DNA of 64,000 bases from Alcanivorax sp. 1008. GTDB taxonomy: Bacteria; Pseudomonadota; Gammaproteobacteria; Pseudomonadales; Alcanivoracaceae. Shown piece after piece: positions 36,494-45,367 of this stretch. The translations under genes and the position numbers were made by a program. The stretch covers positions 167,171 through 231,170 of the forward strand of contig NZ_JAFMPS010000004.1 of assembly GCF_020667895.1 (NCBI RefSeq). The letters are read 5' to 3'. Positions within the stretch are counted from its first letter, which is position 1; every line of letters starts with the position of its first letter. The notes beneath the pieces were generated by a model. That model worked only from the letters and a program-made list of their open reading frames with translations. It did not search any database and was not told the DNA's origin.

Positions 36494-37194
36494 TCTTCAA
36501 ACTCATCGTTGTTGTTGTCAGTGGTGAGCACCACATAGTTGCGATACTCAGTACGCAGTAAAAACTCGCGCGTCAGATAAATCCTCAAGCCGAGTCCTGC
36601 GTGAGCGCCACGCTCACTGCGAATGTCCGATTTCACCAGCACGGTACGAGGCTCAACTCGAACGGAACCGGCTCCAATAAGTACATAGGGCGATATACGC
36701 CATCGCGGATAGAGATGATGCTGCAAACCCAGATTGATCAGCCGGGTATTGGCAAAACTTCCCGCCGCTTCAGTCCACATCAGATCGAGCTGCAAATTTT
36801 CAGTGAAGGCATAGCCTCCATGAACTGTCAGAGAGGTGGTGTTATCCAGCTCCCCTACCATTACTCCCAGCTCACCATGAGGACGAAAAAAGTCTTCAAG
36901 ACTGCGCTCTTCCAGGGCAACGTAGTTGCCGGTTTCATCCAGAGTACGGGCAAGCTGTTGACGATGCACCCAACCTGTCTGGCCACGCGGGGTTCGCACC
37001 TTGATCCACTGGGTACGGCGCTTGATCAGCGTGACCCATGCACCCTGTTCTGCCACATTAAATACGGGATAGCCCCGACCCGGGCCCGTGTGTATATCAA
37101 TATACGGATCGGCCACCTGCACACGCCACTCCTCGGCCATTACCAGGGCGGGGGCGCACATCAACAGCAAGAAAATAATCCGCCTTATCGCCAC
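36463..37194 (-). CDS. SH3-like domain fused to an outer-membrane beta-barrel
   Basis: A 243-residue exported protein. The signal peptide covers about residues 1-20. A bacterial SH3 domain follows at about 25-80 (DIHTGPGRGYPVF and WIKVRTPRGQTGWV), with a linker to about 105. A short barrel with Phe at the C-terminus fills residues 110-243. Such SH3 domains bind peptidoglycan or its stem peptides, so the protein may fix the outer-membrane complex to the wall. The start is GTG at 37194 with an AGAGGTGA site. The gene lies 31 bases after the propeller lipoprotein gene. Confidence 0.8.
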   Translation of the reverse strand: MAIRRIIFLLLMCAPALVMAEEWRVQVADPYIDIHTGPGRGYPVFNVAEQGAWVTLIKRRTQWIKVRTPRGQTGWVHRQQLARTLDETGNYVALEERSLEDFFRPHGELGVMVGELDNTTSLTVHGGYAFTENLQLDLMWTEAAGSFANTRLINLGLQHHLYPRWRISPYVLIGAGSVRVEPRTVLVKSDIRSERGAHAGLGLRIYLTREFLLRTEYRNYVVLTTDNNNDEFEEWRTGFSVLF

Positions 37195-37225
37195 AATATC
37201 TGTCACCTCTTGCTTGCTGCGATGC

Positions 37226-39874
37226 CTACTGTGGCACAGCAAACGGATCGTTATAATTCTGCGCACCGATGTCCAGCCATTCGGCCAGCAAGCGGAGCTC
37301 AGCCGGATCAAGCCAGCCCTGATGACTGCCGCCTGTTAGAAATAAAGGAAAGAATCGGCCAAACCGCGAAGCCCCGGCGATCATCGGCGCACCGATCTGC
37401 ACTGGCTCTTGAAGAGGAATGGGGTTGTCATCCTGATCCAGTACCAAATTGCCCTCTTCGTCTGTGACAAACACCGGATCACCATTATCATCCAGCACCG
37501 GCACCAACTGATCTACCAGAGCGCCGTCGACCAACTCAAGCGTATTGTCGGTAAACAGTAGCTCCCGATAGCTAACCAACTGTGAGGCTGACTCGGGGGC
37601 GATTTCCGCAGTTAGCTCCAGCTGCCCCGGGGGCACCTGCAGCATATCAGCATCATCGCGACGGGAATGACAGCTAGTGCAGGTGACATCCGTGGTCACA
37701 GCTTCAATATTCACCTGACGGGGCAGCTCCCACAACGGCTGGATATGATCACGGTAGTCAATCACAGTGCGGCACAACGGCGTCCAGTCATCAATGCAAT
37801 CAGCATCCGCCGGCACAGGGGTTTGCAAATCGGAGTAAAGCAACTGCATTGAGTCGTCTGGCACCCGCACTACAGGATCTGTCCAGACATCAACAAAAAC
37901 CATATCCACGGAAGGCTGCAGGCGATCGGGCTCCACTCGAGTGAGCACCTCCGCCATGCTATCTCCGGCATCGGCAAATAGCTGAGGACGGGTATTGGGA
38001 AACGGAGAACCGGTTACCGGCGCACCTGGATTGATGCTGGCTGGCTGCGCATCGACGCGGCCATGGGGCGCTGGCGAGCCGGCCTCATGACAACCGCCGC
38101 AATAAACTTCCTCACCCGGGCGAACGCTAAGCCAAGCGCCATGCTGCGAGCCTATGCGCCGCCCACTGGCATCCACCAACTGAACATCCAACGCGACGTT
38201 GGCCGGCACCTCAACCCGAACAGAGCCATCCGGCGCCACCGGCACATAACCCACCAGTTCACGCATGCCGAACGCCGCCAAGCGACCAATATCAGCGCCA
38301 TTGACCATCACAACATCGCGATCCGGCAACAGTACAGCCTTGGCAATTCGCAGAAAGCGGACGCTACGCTGCTCAGCAGTGACCAGCGCCGGGTCAGCAA
38401 ACTGAGCCAATGTGGTGACGCCTGGCGGCAGCTCCACCAGCGGATCAAACTCTCCGGCAAAGTCATATACGCTGCGAATATTGAGAATCCCGGCACCGCG
38501 CTCTGCCAACACCAGATCACGATCAATACCTGGCACCCCATCTGCCAGCGCTGGCGGTCGCGTGCGCGCCGCCAGCACCACAGCTTCTGTCACCATGACG
38601 CCATCACGGGGCGCCACTACCGGCAGCTGCCGGTTGCTGACCTGATCAAAAATCCACAGCCCATAGGCAGGCTCAGCTTCGACAATATCCGTGATATTTA
38701 TATTTTCATCAGTACAGGCCAGCAATTCCTCAGTAACCGGGTGACGTAGCCGACAGGGAGCCCAGGCTGCCAACAATCGTCCGCTGCCATCTGCCAGCGG
38801 AGTCAGTGCGGCAAAGCGGCCAGAAACCGCGATTTCATCATCACCTGTAAATGGCAAATCGCCAAGCAACTGCTCAGCCTGCAACGCAGCGCCGGGCACC
38901 AGCGGCTCGTCTATATTGATAAAGTCTCGAAAATCTATCACTAACGGCTGCGCTGACCAGGTAAGACTCTCCGTTGGCCTTTTCATCACCAGCAAGCGAC
39001 CGTCTTCCAACAACGCCGGGTTGGTATATAGCGGAGCCGGGTCTTCCTGAGCATGACTGTCGGCACCGTAGAGAATATCCACAGCGCCACCATCAGGCCT
39101 CATGGCATAGAGATTGAACTCATTCACAGCACCATTGTTGTCCCAACGCACCAGCAACAGGCGACCATCATTCATAACAACAGGAAAAAGATCATGACTT
39201 GGGTTAAAGCTGATTTGACGAATATCACTGCCGTCACTGTTCATAACATGCAAGGCCAGCCCGTTAACCCGACGGCTTTCTTCCTGAGGGGAGAACTGTG
39301 GCTTACCTTCATCAAGCAGGCGGGCACGAGACTGACGCTGGCGGTCAGAAACAAACAAAATGCGACCGTCAGGCAAATAACGCGGCATCAGGTCCTGAGC
39401 TTCCTCAGCGATCAGGTCGCTTGAAATGATGCGCCTGACTTCATCCGTGTCGGCGTCATACTCCCAGATATTCCAGCGGGGCTGTTCATCGTCGTCCGCA
39501 CCGGGAATCTCCGGGGCACGCAAAGAGAACAGCAGGCGGCGCCCATCATAGGAAGGGCTAAGGTGCTTCACGTCGTGAGGTTCAGCAAAGATACGCTGGG
39601 AAATTCGTCGCTCTGCGGCGCTGGGTGAGGCAGCCTCTCGTATTACCAGCTCTCCACCGGCATAGAAACTGTCTGGTTCCCTCTCATTGCGCACCAACAT
39701 GACGCCATCCTCATCCAGCGGCGCGCTACGCAGCACATAGGCCACGGGCGCCTCTCCCAAACGGGGATCGACACCACCGGTCTGGCTATCTCCCAGGCAG
39801 CCAGACAAGGTGAACAGCATCACAAAAATGATGCAGACAGAAATCCATACCGAACGTCCGTACCTGATAGTCAC
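37226..39874 (-). CDS. Dihaem beta-propeller lipoprotein (hydrazine synthase alpha-like)
   Basis: An 882-residue lipoprotein (LSGC, Cys26). PD40/WD40-like propeller blades cover about residues 100-300, for example HVMNSDGSDIRQISFNPSHD and LMPRYLPDGRILFVSDR. A middle region resembles hydrazine synthase alpha. Two c-type haem motifs follow: CGGCH (592-596) and CTSCH (732-736). The C-terminus ends with LAEWLDIGAQNYN. Proteins of this architecture occur far beyond anammox bacteria, so hydrazine chemistry is not implied. It heads the left operon and shares a divergent promoter region with the monohaem gene. The GTG at 39874 gives a clean lipoprotein signal. Confidence 0.83.
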   Translation of the reverse strand: MTIRYGRSVWISVCIIFVMLFTLSGCLGDSQTGGVDPRLGEAPVAYVLRSAPLDEDGVMLVRNEREPDSFYAGGELVIREAASPSAAERRISQRIFAEPHDVKHLSPSYDGRRLLFSLRAPEIPGADDDEQPRWNIWEYDADTDEVRRIISSDLIAEEAQDLMPRYLPDGRILFVSDRQRQSRARLLDEGKPQFSPQEESRRVNGLALHVMNSDGSDIRQISFNPSHDLFPVVMNDGRLLLVRWDNNGAVNEFNLYAMRPDGGAVDILYGADSHAQEDPAPLYTNPALLEDGRLLVMKRPTESLTWSAQPLVIDFRDFINIDEPLVPGAALQAEQLLGDLPFTGDDEIAVSGRFAALTPLADGSGRLLAAWAPCRLRHPVTEELLACTDENINITDIVEAEPAYGLWIFDQVSNRQLPVVAPRDGVMVTEAVVLAARTRPPALADGVPGIDRDLVLAERGAGILNIRSVYDFAGEFDPLVELPPGVTTLAQFADPALVTAEQRSVRFLRIAKAVLLPDRDVVMVNGADIGRLAAFGMRELVGYVPVAPDGSVRVEVPANVALDVQLVDASGRRIGSQHGAWLSVRPGEEVYCGGCHEAGSPAPHGRVDAQPASINPGAPVTGSPFPNTRPQLFADAGDSMAEVLTRVEPDRLQPSVDMVFVDVWTDPVVRVPDDSMQLLYSDLQTPVPADADCIDDWTPLCRTVIDYRDHIQPLWELPRQVNIEAVTTDVTCTSCHSRRDDADMLQVPPGQLELTAEIAPESASQLVSYRELLFTDNTLELVDGALVDQLVPVLDDNGDPVFVTDEEGNLVLDQDDNPIPLQEPVQIGAPMIAGASRFGRFFPLFLTGGSHQGWLDPAELRLLAEWLDIGAQNYNDPFAVPQ

Positions 39875-39940
39875 CTCTAACCCTGCCGTTTGTCCGCTTA
39901 TCGCTACCGTGCAAGTATCGTGCATGTCCTCACTGTAAAT

Positions 39941-39958
39941 CTGCGCTGTACAGCACAG
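39941..39958. promoter_or_regulatory. 18-base palindrome in the divergent promoter region
   Basis: CTGCGCTGT/ACAGCACAG is symmetric at 8 of 9 base pairs, with a perfect 10-base core (GCTGTACAGC). It lies between the two arms of the redox cluster, 67 bases from the left start and 109 bases from the right start. It is a candidate operator controlling both. The spacing does not fit a LexA box. Confidence 0.5.
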
Positions 39959-40066
39959 TCAGCGAACCTTTACTTGCTGCACAATGTATTTATACAGATA
40001 TGCACTGGCACAGACATTGCGTGCCAGAATAATGCAGCTGCACCAAATCAGGTAATCGGGGTTGTC

Positions 40067-41254
40067 ATGGAAAGGATATGGATACAGCAGATCGTTGTTG
40101 CCCTGCTCTGCACAGCACTTGCGGGCATCTCGCTGGCCGGGCCACGGGAGCAGGCTAAACAGCTGCACGACCGTCTCACCGGCACCCCGGCGGCTGAGCC
40201 TCTGCTGATTGAGCTAGCGGCCCTTATAGAAGACGACCGCGAGTATGACGCAGCCATGCGTGCCATGCAGGAGGATGCATTCTATGACATCACGCTGAAG
40301 AACTTTGTGATGCCTTGGACCAATGAGCAACAGAACGTTTTCGCCCCACTAAATGATTATGTCGCCACCGTTATAGGCATGGCCCGTGATGGCATTGATT
40401 TTCGCGAAGTACTATCCGGCGATATTCTCTATGCCGGAGATAGCACCGCGCTGAACAATGATGGCTACAGCGTACCGGCCGTATCCGCATCCTCTAACGC
40501 CCATTACGAAGCACTGGAAAATCAGCGGGTACCGTTGCAGGACTATTTGATCCAACAACAACAGTCAGCCATATACGGCATTCCAGCAAATGCCACAGCA
40601 GGGGTCATCACCAGCCGCGCCTCGTCGATGGCCTATTTTGTTGCAGGAACCAATCGCGCCATGCTGCGCTTTACCTTGATGCACCATCTGTGCCGTGACA
40701 TGGAGCAGATGCATGATATCAGCCGCCCAGCGGATCGGATTCGTCAGGATGTTACCCGCAGTCCCGGTGGAGACAGTCGCGTTTTTCTAAACAACTGCGT
40801 TGGCTGTCACAATGGCATGGACCCGATGGCGCAAGCCTTTGCTTACTACAACTGGACTGGCGAAGAAGGCACTGGCAACGGCCAACTTGAATACACTGAC
40901 GACAGTGTACAGCCCAAATACCTGATCAACTCCAATAACTTCCCTTATGGCTTTGTCACACCGGATGACCGCTGGGATAATTACTGGCGCAGTGGCCCCC
41001 ATAGCGGCCTGGGCTGGTCTGCATCCTTGACCGGCAACGGCAATGGCGCCAAGAGCCTCGGTGAAGAACTGGCTAATAGCGAAGCCTTTGCCACCTGTCA
41101 GGCACAGAAGACATTCCGCGCAGTGTGCCTGCGAGGCCCCACTTCGGCGACGGATGTTAGCCAGATTGAAAGCATGACCAGCAACTTCCGTAACAATGGC
41201 TACCAGCTGAAAGACCTTTTCGCTGATGCCGCCGTTTATTGCATGGGCGAGTAA
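40067..41254 (+). CDS. Exported monohaem cytochrome-like protein
   Basis: A 395-residue exported protein with a Sec signal (ending SLAGP). It carries one c-type haem motif, CVGCH (244-248), in the context RVFLNNCVGCHNGMDPMAQAF. The surrounding domain resembles cytochrome-like DUF1585/DUF1588 segments, where the haem peptide is followed by an aromatic region (YYNWTGEE). Three further C-terminal cysteines (344, 354 and 392) may form disulfides. It is the first gene of the right arm, 10 bases upstream of the LamG lipoprotein gene. No known enzyme name fits. Confidence 0.78.
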   Translation: MERIWIQQIVVALLCTALAGISLAGPREQAKQLHDRLTGTPAAEPLLIELAALIEDDREYDAAMRAMQEDAFYDITLKNFVMPWTNEQQNVFAPLNDYVATVIGMARDGIDFREVLSGDILYAGDSTALNNDGYSVPAVSASSNAHYEALENQRVPLQDYLIQQQQSAIYGIPANATAGVITSRASSMAYFVAGTNRAMLRFTLMHHLCRDMEQMHDISRPADRIRQDVTRSPGGDSRVFLNNCVGCHNGMDPMAQAFAYYNWTGEEGTGNGQLEYTDDSVQPKYLINSNNFPYGFVTPDDRWDNYWRSGPHSGLGWSASLTGNGNGAKSLGEELANSEAFATCQAQKTFRAVCLRGPTSATDVSQIESMTSNFRNNGYQLKDLFADAAVYCMGE

Positions 41255-41264
41255 GGAGACCTCC

Positions 41265-43754
41265 ATGATGATCCTGCGTTTACTCTCGCCAATTGTGTTG
41301 CTGGCCGCCCTGGCCGGATGCGGTGCCGACAGCGGCGCGCCGGTAACCAGCAATCCACCGCCACTGGGCGAGGATGCTGTCAACTACAGTGGGCCAACGC
41401 CGCGTAGCGCTGATGTTGCTGCTTTCAAAACCCATGTATGGGACAACCTGGTACGGGTTGATCGCTGTGGTGCCTGCCATGACGCCGGCGGTCAGGCCCC
41501 CGCCTTTGTGCGGCGTGACGACATCCATCTTGCCTTCACTGCGGCCAGCACCGTGGTCAATCTTTTTACTCCGGCCAACTCACAGCTGGTTAGTAAAGTA
41601 GGTGGTGGGCACAACTGCTGGCTGGACAGCGACCAAGCCTGTGCTGAATTACTTACCACCTGGATCAGCAACTGGGCGGGCGCCAACGATGGTGGCGAGG
41701 TAGGCCTGATAGAGTTCGCATCACCGGTGATCCGTGACGCAGGAGAGACGCGATACTTCCCCAGGTCGTCCAGCGACTTTGAAACCCATGTCTACCCGCT
41801 GCTAAGTAACTTCTGCTCGGAATGCCATACGCCGCAGGCACAGTCTCCGGTATCGCCCTACATTGGCCATAGTGATGTGGAAGCGGCCTATCTGGCAGCA
41901 CAGGGGGTCATCAATCTGGATCAGCCATCTGCATCACGGGTGGTGCAGCGTCTGGCTAACGATAACCACAACTGCTGGAGCGACGACTGCAGCGCTGACG
42001 CCACCGCCATGAGTAATGCCATTGCCGCACTGGCAGGCACTATAGAGCCACAGCAACCACCAGAAGAGCTGGTTTTCAGCAAAGCACTGAGACTGACCGA
42101 CGGCATCCTCGCTGCCAGCGGTGGACGATTCGATAGCAATATCATCGCCCGCTATGAATTCCGCACCGGCACCGGAAGTACCGCCTTCGATACCAGTGGC
42201 ATAGAGCCGGCCATCAACCTGACCTTAAGTGGAGATTACGAGTGGGTTGGCGGCTGGGGCGTTCGTATCAATGACGGCAAAGCCCAAGGCAGCGTTTCCG
42301 CCAGCAGTAAATTGGCCAACCTGATTCGTGCCAGCGGTGAGTTCACTCTGGAAGCCTGGGTGATTCCATCCACACCAGCGCAGGACGATGCCAATATCAT
42401 CAGCTACTCCGGCAGCGAGGAAATTCGCAACGTTACCCTGGCGCAGGAACAATCCAGCTATAGCGCCCTGCTACGCCACGAAGGCACAAACCTCAATGGC
42501 ATGCCGGCCATGCTTAGCCCTGCCGAATCTCTGCAGGCGACCCTGCAGCATGTTGCTCTTACTTATGACCCCATCAATGGCCGCCGGCTATTTATTAATG
42601 GTGTGGACAGCGGTGCTATGGATCAGCAAAGTCCAAGCCTGCTCGGCTCCTGGGATGACATCTATGCGCTGGTACTGGGCAGCGAAGCGGATGGCAGTCG
42701 ACAGTGGCAAGGCGTACTGCGCTTTGTGGCTGTACATAATCGCGCCCTTACCGAGCAGCAGCTGGCACAGAATTTTGCCGCCGGTGTTGGCGAGCGCTTC
42801 TTCCTGCTGTTCAGCATCGGCGAACTGATCGATAACGACGACAGCTACATCGGTTTCGAAGTATCACGCTTCGATAACTACGCGTACCTATTTGCTGAGC
42901 CGTTCTTTATCGTCCTTGGAGAAGATCCGAGCCCGCTGCCGGTTGAACTGCAAGGCATGCGCATTGGCATCAATGGCCGGGAAACCGGAGTGGGTCAGGT
43001 CTGGACCAATCTATCAGCCACTCTCGGCGGCGCAGACTGGCAAGCACCACTGCAACCACTGTCAAACCTGGGCACCGTTATCGCTCTGGAAAACGGCGAG
43101 AGTCAGGATGAATTCTTTCTCACCTTTGCCACCCTTGGCGAACATGAAAATGTCTATACCGATAGCGCTCCCCTGCCAGTGGTGATTTCCCCCGGCGCGG
43201 CGCGGCCATCGATTGGCTTGCGCACCTTCGACGAAGTGCACGCCAGCATGAGTGCGGTCAGCGGCGTTGCCATGACCCAGCCGGATGTGCGTGACACCTT
43301 TAACCTGGTGCGTCAGCAACTACCCATTAACGAGGCAGCTGATGGCTTTGTTACCGCCCATCAGATCGGCGTGGCTCAGCTTGCCATTGAGTACTGCAAC
43401 GCGCTGGTTGAGGAGGAATCCGCCAGGCCAGACAAGGAGTTCTTCGTTGGTATGGATTTCACCGTCAACGCTAATGCCATCTCTGATGAAGACTGGCAGG
43501 CACTGGTGATCACACCGCTGGTCAATCGTATGGTTGGCGACAATATTGATACTCAACCGGCCGCCGCCGCAGTCAGCGCAGAGCTACAAAGCCTGCTACT
43601 TAGCATGGCTGATAACAAGCCAGTGGGAGACCCGGACGGCATTGCTGATGGCTTGGCGCGCTGTAATGGTGCCTGCCCCGCCGATCAGTCACTGATTGCC
43701 ACTAAGGCCGCCTGCGCTGCAACGCTGGGCAGTGCCACACTGCTGCTGCAATAA
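41265..43754 (+). CDS. LamG-domain lipoprotein with duplicated haem module
   Basis: An 829-residue lipoprotein (LAALAGC, Cys19). The N-terminal quarter holds two copies of a module of about 90 residues. Each has FxTHV, a CxxCH motif (CGACH at 68-72; CSECH at 184-188) and a closing HNCW. A LamG/concanavalin-like jellyroll follows at about residues 295-515 (LEAWVIPSTP and LFINGVDSG). The last 300 residues are unassigned. LamG domains usually bind glycans or proteins. The ATG at 41265 has an AAGGAG site, and the gene is coupled to its neighbours on both sides. Confidence 0.83.
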   Translation: MMILRLLSPIVLLAALAGCGADSGAPVTSNPPPLGEDAVNYSGPTPRSADVAAFKTHVWDNLVRVDRCGACHDAGGQAPAFVRRDDIHLAFTAASTVVNLFTPANSQLVSKVGGGHNCWLDSDQACAELLTTWISNWAGANDGGEVGLIEFASPVIRDAGETRYFPRSSSDFETHVYPLLSNFCSECHTPQAQSPVSPYIGHSDVEAAYLAAQGVINLDQPSASRVVQRLANDNHNCWSDDCSADATAMSNAIAALAGTIEPQQPPEELVFSKALRLTDGILAASGGRFDSNIIARYEFRTGTGSTAFDTSGIEPAINLTLSGDYEWVGGWGVRINDGKAQGSVSASSKLANLIRASGEFTLEAWVIPSTPAQDDANIISYSGSEEIRNVTLAQEQSSYSALLRHEGTNLNGMPAMLSPAESLQATLQHVALTYDPINGRRLFINGVDSGAMDQQSPSLLGSWDDIYALVLGSEADGSRQWQGVLRFVAVHNRALTEQQLAQNFAAGVGERFFLLFSIGELIDNDDSYIGFEVSRFDNYAYLFAEPFFIVLGEDPSPLPVELQGMRIGINGRETGVGQVWTNLSATLGGADWQAPLQPLSNLGTVIALENGESQDEFFLTFATLGEHENVYTDSAPLPVVISPGAARPSIGLRTFDEVHASMSAVSGVAMTQPDVRDTFNLVRQQLPINEAADGFVTAHQIGVAQLAIEYCNALVEEESARPDKEFFVGMDFTVNANAISDEDWQALVITPLVNRMVGDNIDTQPAAAAVSAELQSLLLSMADNKPVGDPDGIADGLARCNGACPADQSLIATKAACAATLGSATLLLQ

Positions 43755-43767
43755 CGGAGGCCATACC

Positions 43768-45342
43768 ATGAAACGCAATCGCCCCCTGCATCCGGATGCT
43801 CCACTGCAACTGACTGAACATGGCAAGCCGATGAACCGGCGTGAGTTTATCGCCAGAGGCATGCTGCGTGGTGCCGGGCTGGTCAGCAGCATTGGCGTGA
43901 TGAGCTTATTCAGTAATCCACGGGCCGCCTATGCGGCTCTGGCGCCGGACCTTGAAGCATTAAAAGCCCCCTGCGGTATTGCTGTGGCCGGTGCCGGTAA
44001 AATTCCTTTTATCTGCTTTGATCTGGCCGGTGGCGCCAGCATTGCCGGTTCCAATGTCCTGGTTGGCGGGCTTGGCGGACAGGAAGACTTTCTATCCACG
44101 GCTGGCTATTCACGTCTCGGCGTACCCGGCAATATGGTGCCAAGCTTGCCCGGCTTTATGAATCGGGATTTCGGCCTCGCATTCCATAGTGACTCGCAGT
44201 TTCTCGCCGGCATAGCCGAAAAGGCCGGGACCCGCTCTGCGTTCATTAACGGTGCTGTAATCCCGGCACGCTCCGAGAATGACACCGCCAATAATCCACA
44301 CAACCCGCTGTATGGAATTTTTCGGGCTGGCGCCAACGGCGAGTTGCTTGCCACCGTCGGCTCGCGCAGCAGCGACTCAGGGGGTAATTCAGTCTTCCCA
44401 CCCTCCATGTTTGATTCCTCGGCGCGACCCACAAAGATTGATCGCCCGTCCGATGTTACTGGACTAGTTAGCACCGGCAAGCTGGTGGGGCTACTCGATC
44501 AATCCGATGCGGTAGCAGTGATGGAGTCCATTGCCCGTATCAGCCGCATGAAGCTGGACAGCGTTTCCCCAGGCCTCGGCATCAGCGGTGATGATGTACT
44601 GCGCGACATGATCGAATGCGGCTACATCAAGGCCGCGGATATCGCTGATCGATTCGGCGACCCCGCCGCCCTGAATGTGGATCTTGATGCCGACATAGTT
44701 GGTGATAGTGGAATTTTCTCAGCGGCTGAGTTTGCCAGCGACGGAGAGTTCCGAAAAACCGCCTCGATTATGAAGTTAGTGGTCAATGGCTATGCGGGTG
44801 CCGGGTGCGTCACCCTGGGCGGATACGACTACCACACTGGCGAAAGAGGTACGGGCGAGTTACGTGATCTACGCGCGGGCCGCTGTATCGGGGCCTGTCT
44901 GGAATATGCTGCACGACGTAATACACCACTGATGGTTTATGTATTCAGCGATGGGTCCGTAGCGAGCAATGGGCGCATTGATGACTCTGTTAATGGACGA
45001 GGCAAAGGTGAATGGACCGGTGACAGCTCTGCCACCGCCGCTTCGTTCTTTCTGGTGTATAACCCGGGCGGGCAGCCACAGCTGGTGGATAGCAGCGGCA
45101 TCCCTCTGGCACGGCGCCAGCAACTGGGTTACATGCGCAGCGACGGCTCTGTGGAAACCTCCGCAACCCCGGCCGCCAACAACCCTAATCTGCTGGTGGA
45201 AGCAGTTCTACTTAACTACATGGCGTTGCATGGAGAAGTCGGTGAATTTGCAACACGTTTCCCGACGCATAGCCTTGGCAACTCGGTCAGCCTTGATCGT
45301 CTGACTGCGTTCCAACCCATCGTCAGTGGTACCATTTTTTGA
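43768..45342 (+). CDS. Tat-exported protein of unknown function (DUF1501-like)
   Basis: A 524-residue protein with a twin-arginine signal (NRREFIARGMLRGAG, Arg24-Arg25) and a cleavage region near AAYAAL. The Tat route implies folding in the cytoplasm, often with a cofactor. The body has Gly-rich segments (DLAGGASIAGSN and YDYHTGERGTGEL) that loosely recall the DUF1501/alkaline-phosphatase-like fold; this is tentative. It follows the LamG gene by 13 bases with a CGGAGG site. Its position just before apbE makes it a candidate flavin-carrying partner, although no clear flavinylation motif was found. Confidence 0.72.
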   Translation: MKRNRPLHPDAPLQLTEHGKPMNRREFIARGMLRGAGLVSSIGVMSLFSNPRAAYAALAPDLEALKAPCGIAVAGAGKIPFICFDLAGGASIAGSNVLVGGLGGQEDFLSTAGYSRLGVPGNMVPSLPGFMNRDFGLAFHSDSQFLAGIAEKAGTRSAFINGAVIPARSENDTANNPHNPLYGIFRAGANGELLATVGSRSSDSGGNSVFPPSMFDSSARPTKIDRPSDVTGLVSTGKLVGLLDQSDAVAVMESIARISRMKLDSVSPGLGISGDDVLRDMIECGYIKAADIADRFGDPAALNVDLDADIVGDSGIFSAAEFASDGEFRKTASIMKLVVNGYAGAGCVTLGGYDYHTGERGTGELRDLRAGRCIGACLEYAARRNTPLMVYVFSDGSVASNGRIDDSVNGRGKGEWTGDSSATAASFFLVYNPGGQPQLVDSSGIPLARRQQLGYMRSDGSVETSATPAANNPNLLVEAVLLNYMALHGEVGEFATRFPTHSLGNSVSLDRLTAFQPIVSGTIF

Positions 45343-45367
45343 CCTTCCAACTGGCGAAAATTTTTAC

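Noticed and set aside
38063..38749. 228-codon open frame antisense to the propeller lipoprotein
   Set aside because: No signal, motif or ribosome site; the minus-strand protein with two haem motifs explains the region.
37226..39874. Evidence for hydrazine synthesis or anammox metabolism
   Set aside because: Only the alpha-subunit-like architecture is present; beta and gamma subunits and other anammox genes are missing, and such propeller proteins occur in many non-anammox bacteria.
39941..39958. LexA (SOS) box
   Set aside because: The CTGT and ACAG half-sites are not separated by the eight bases a LexA box needs.
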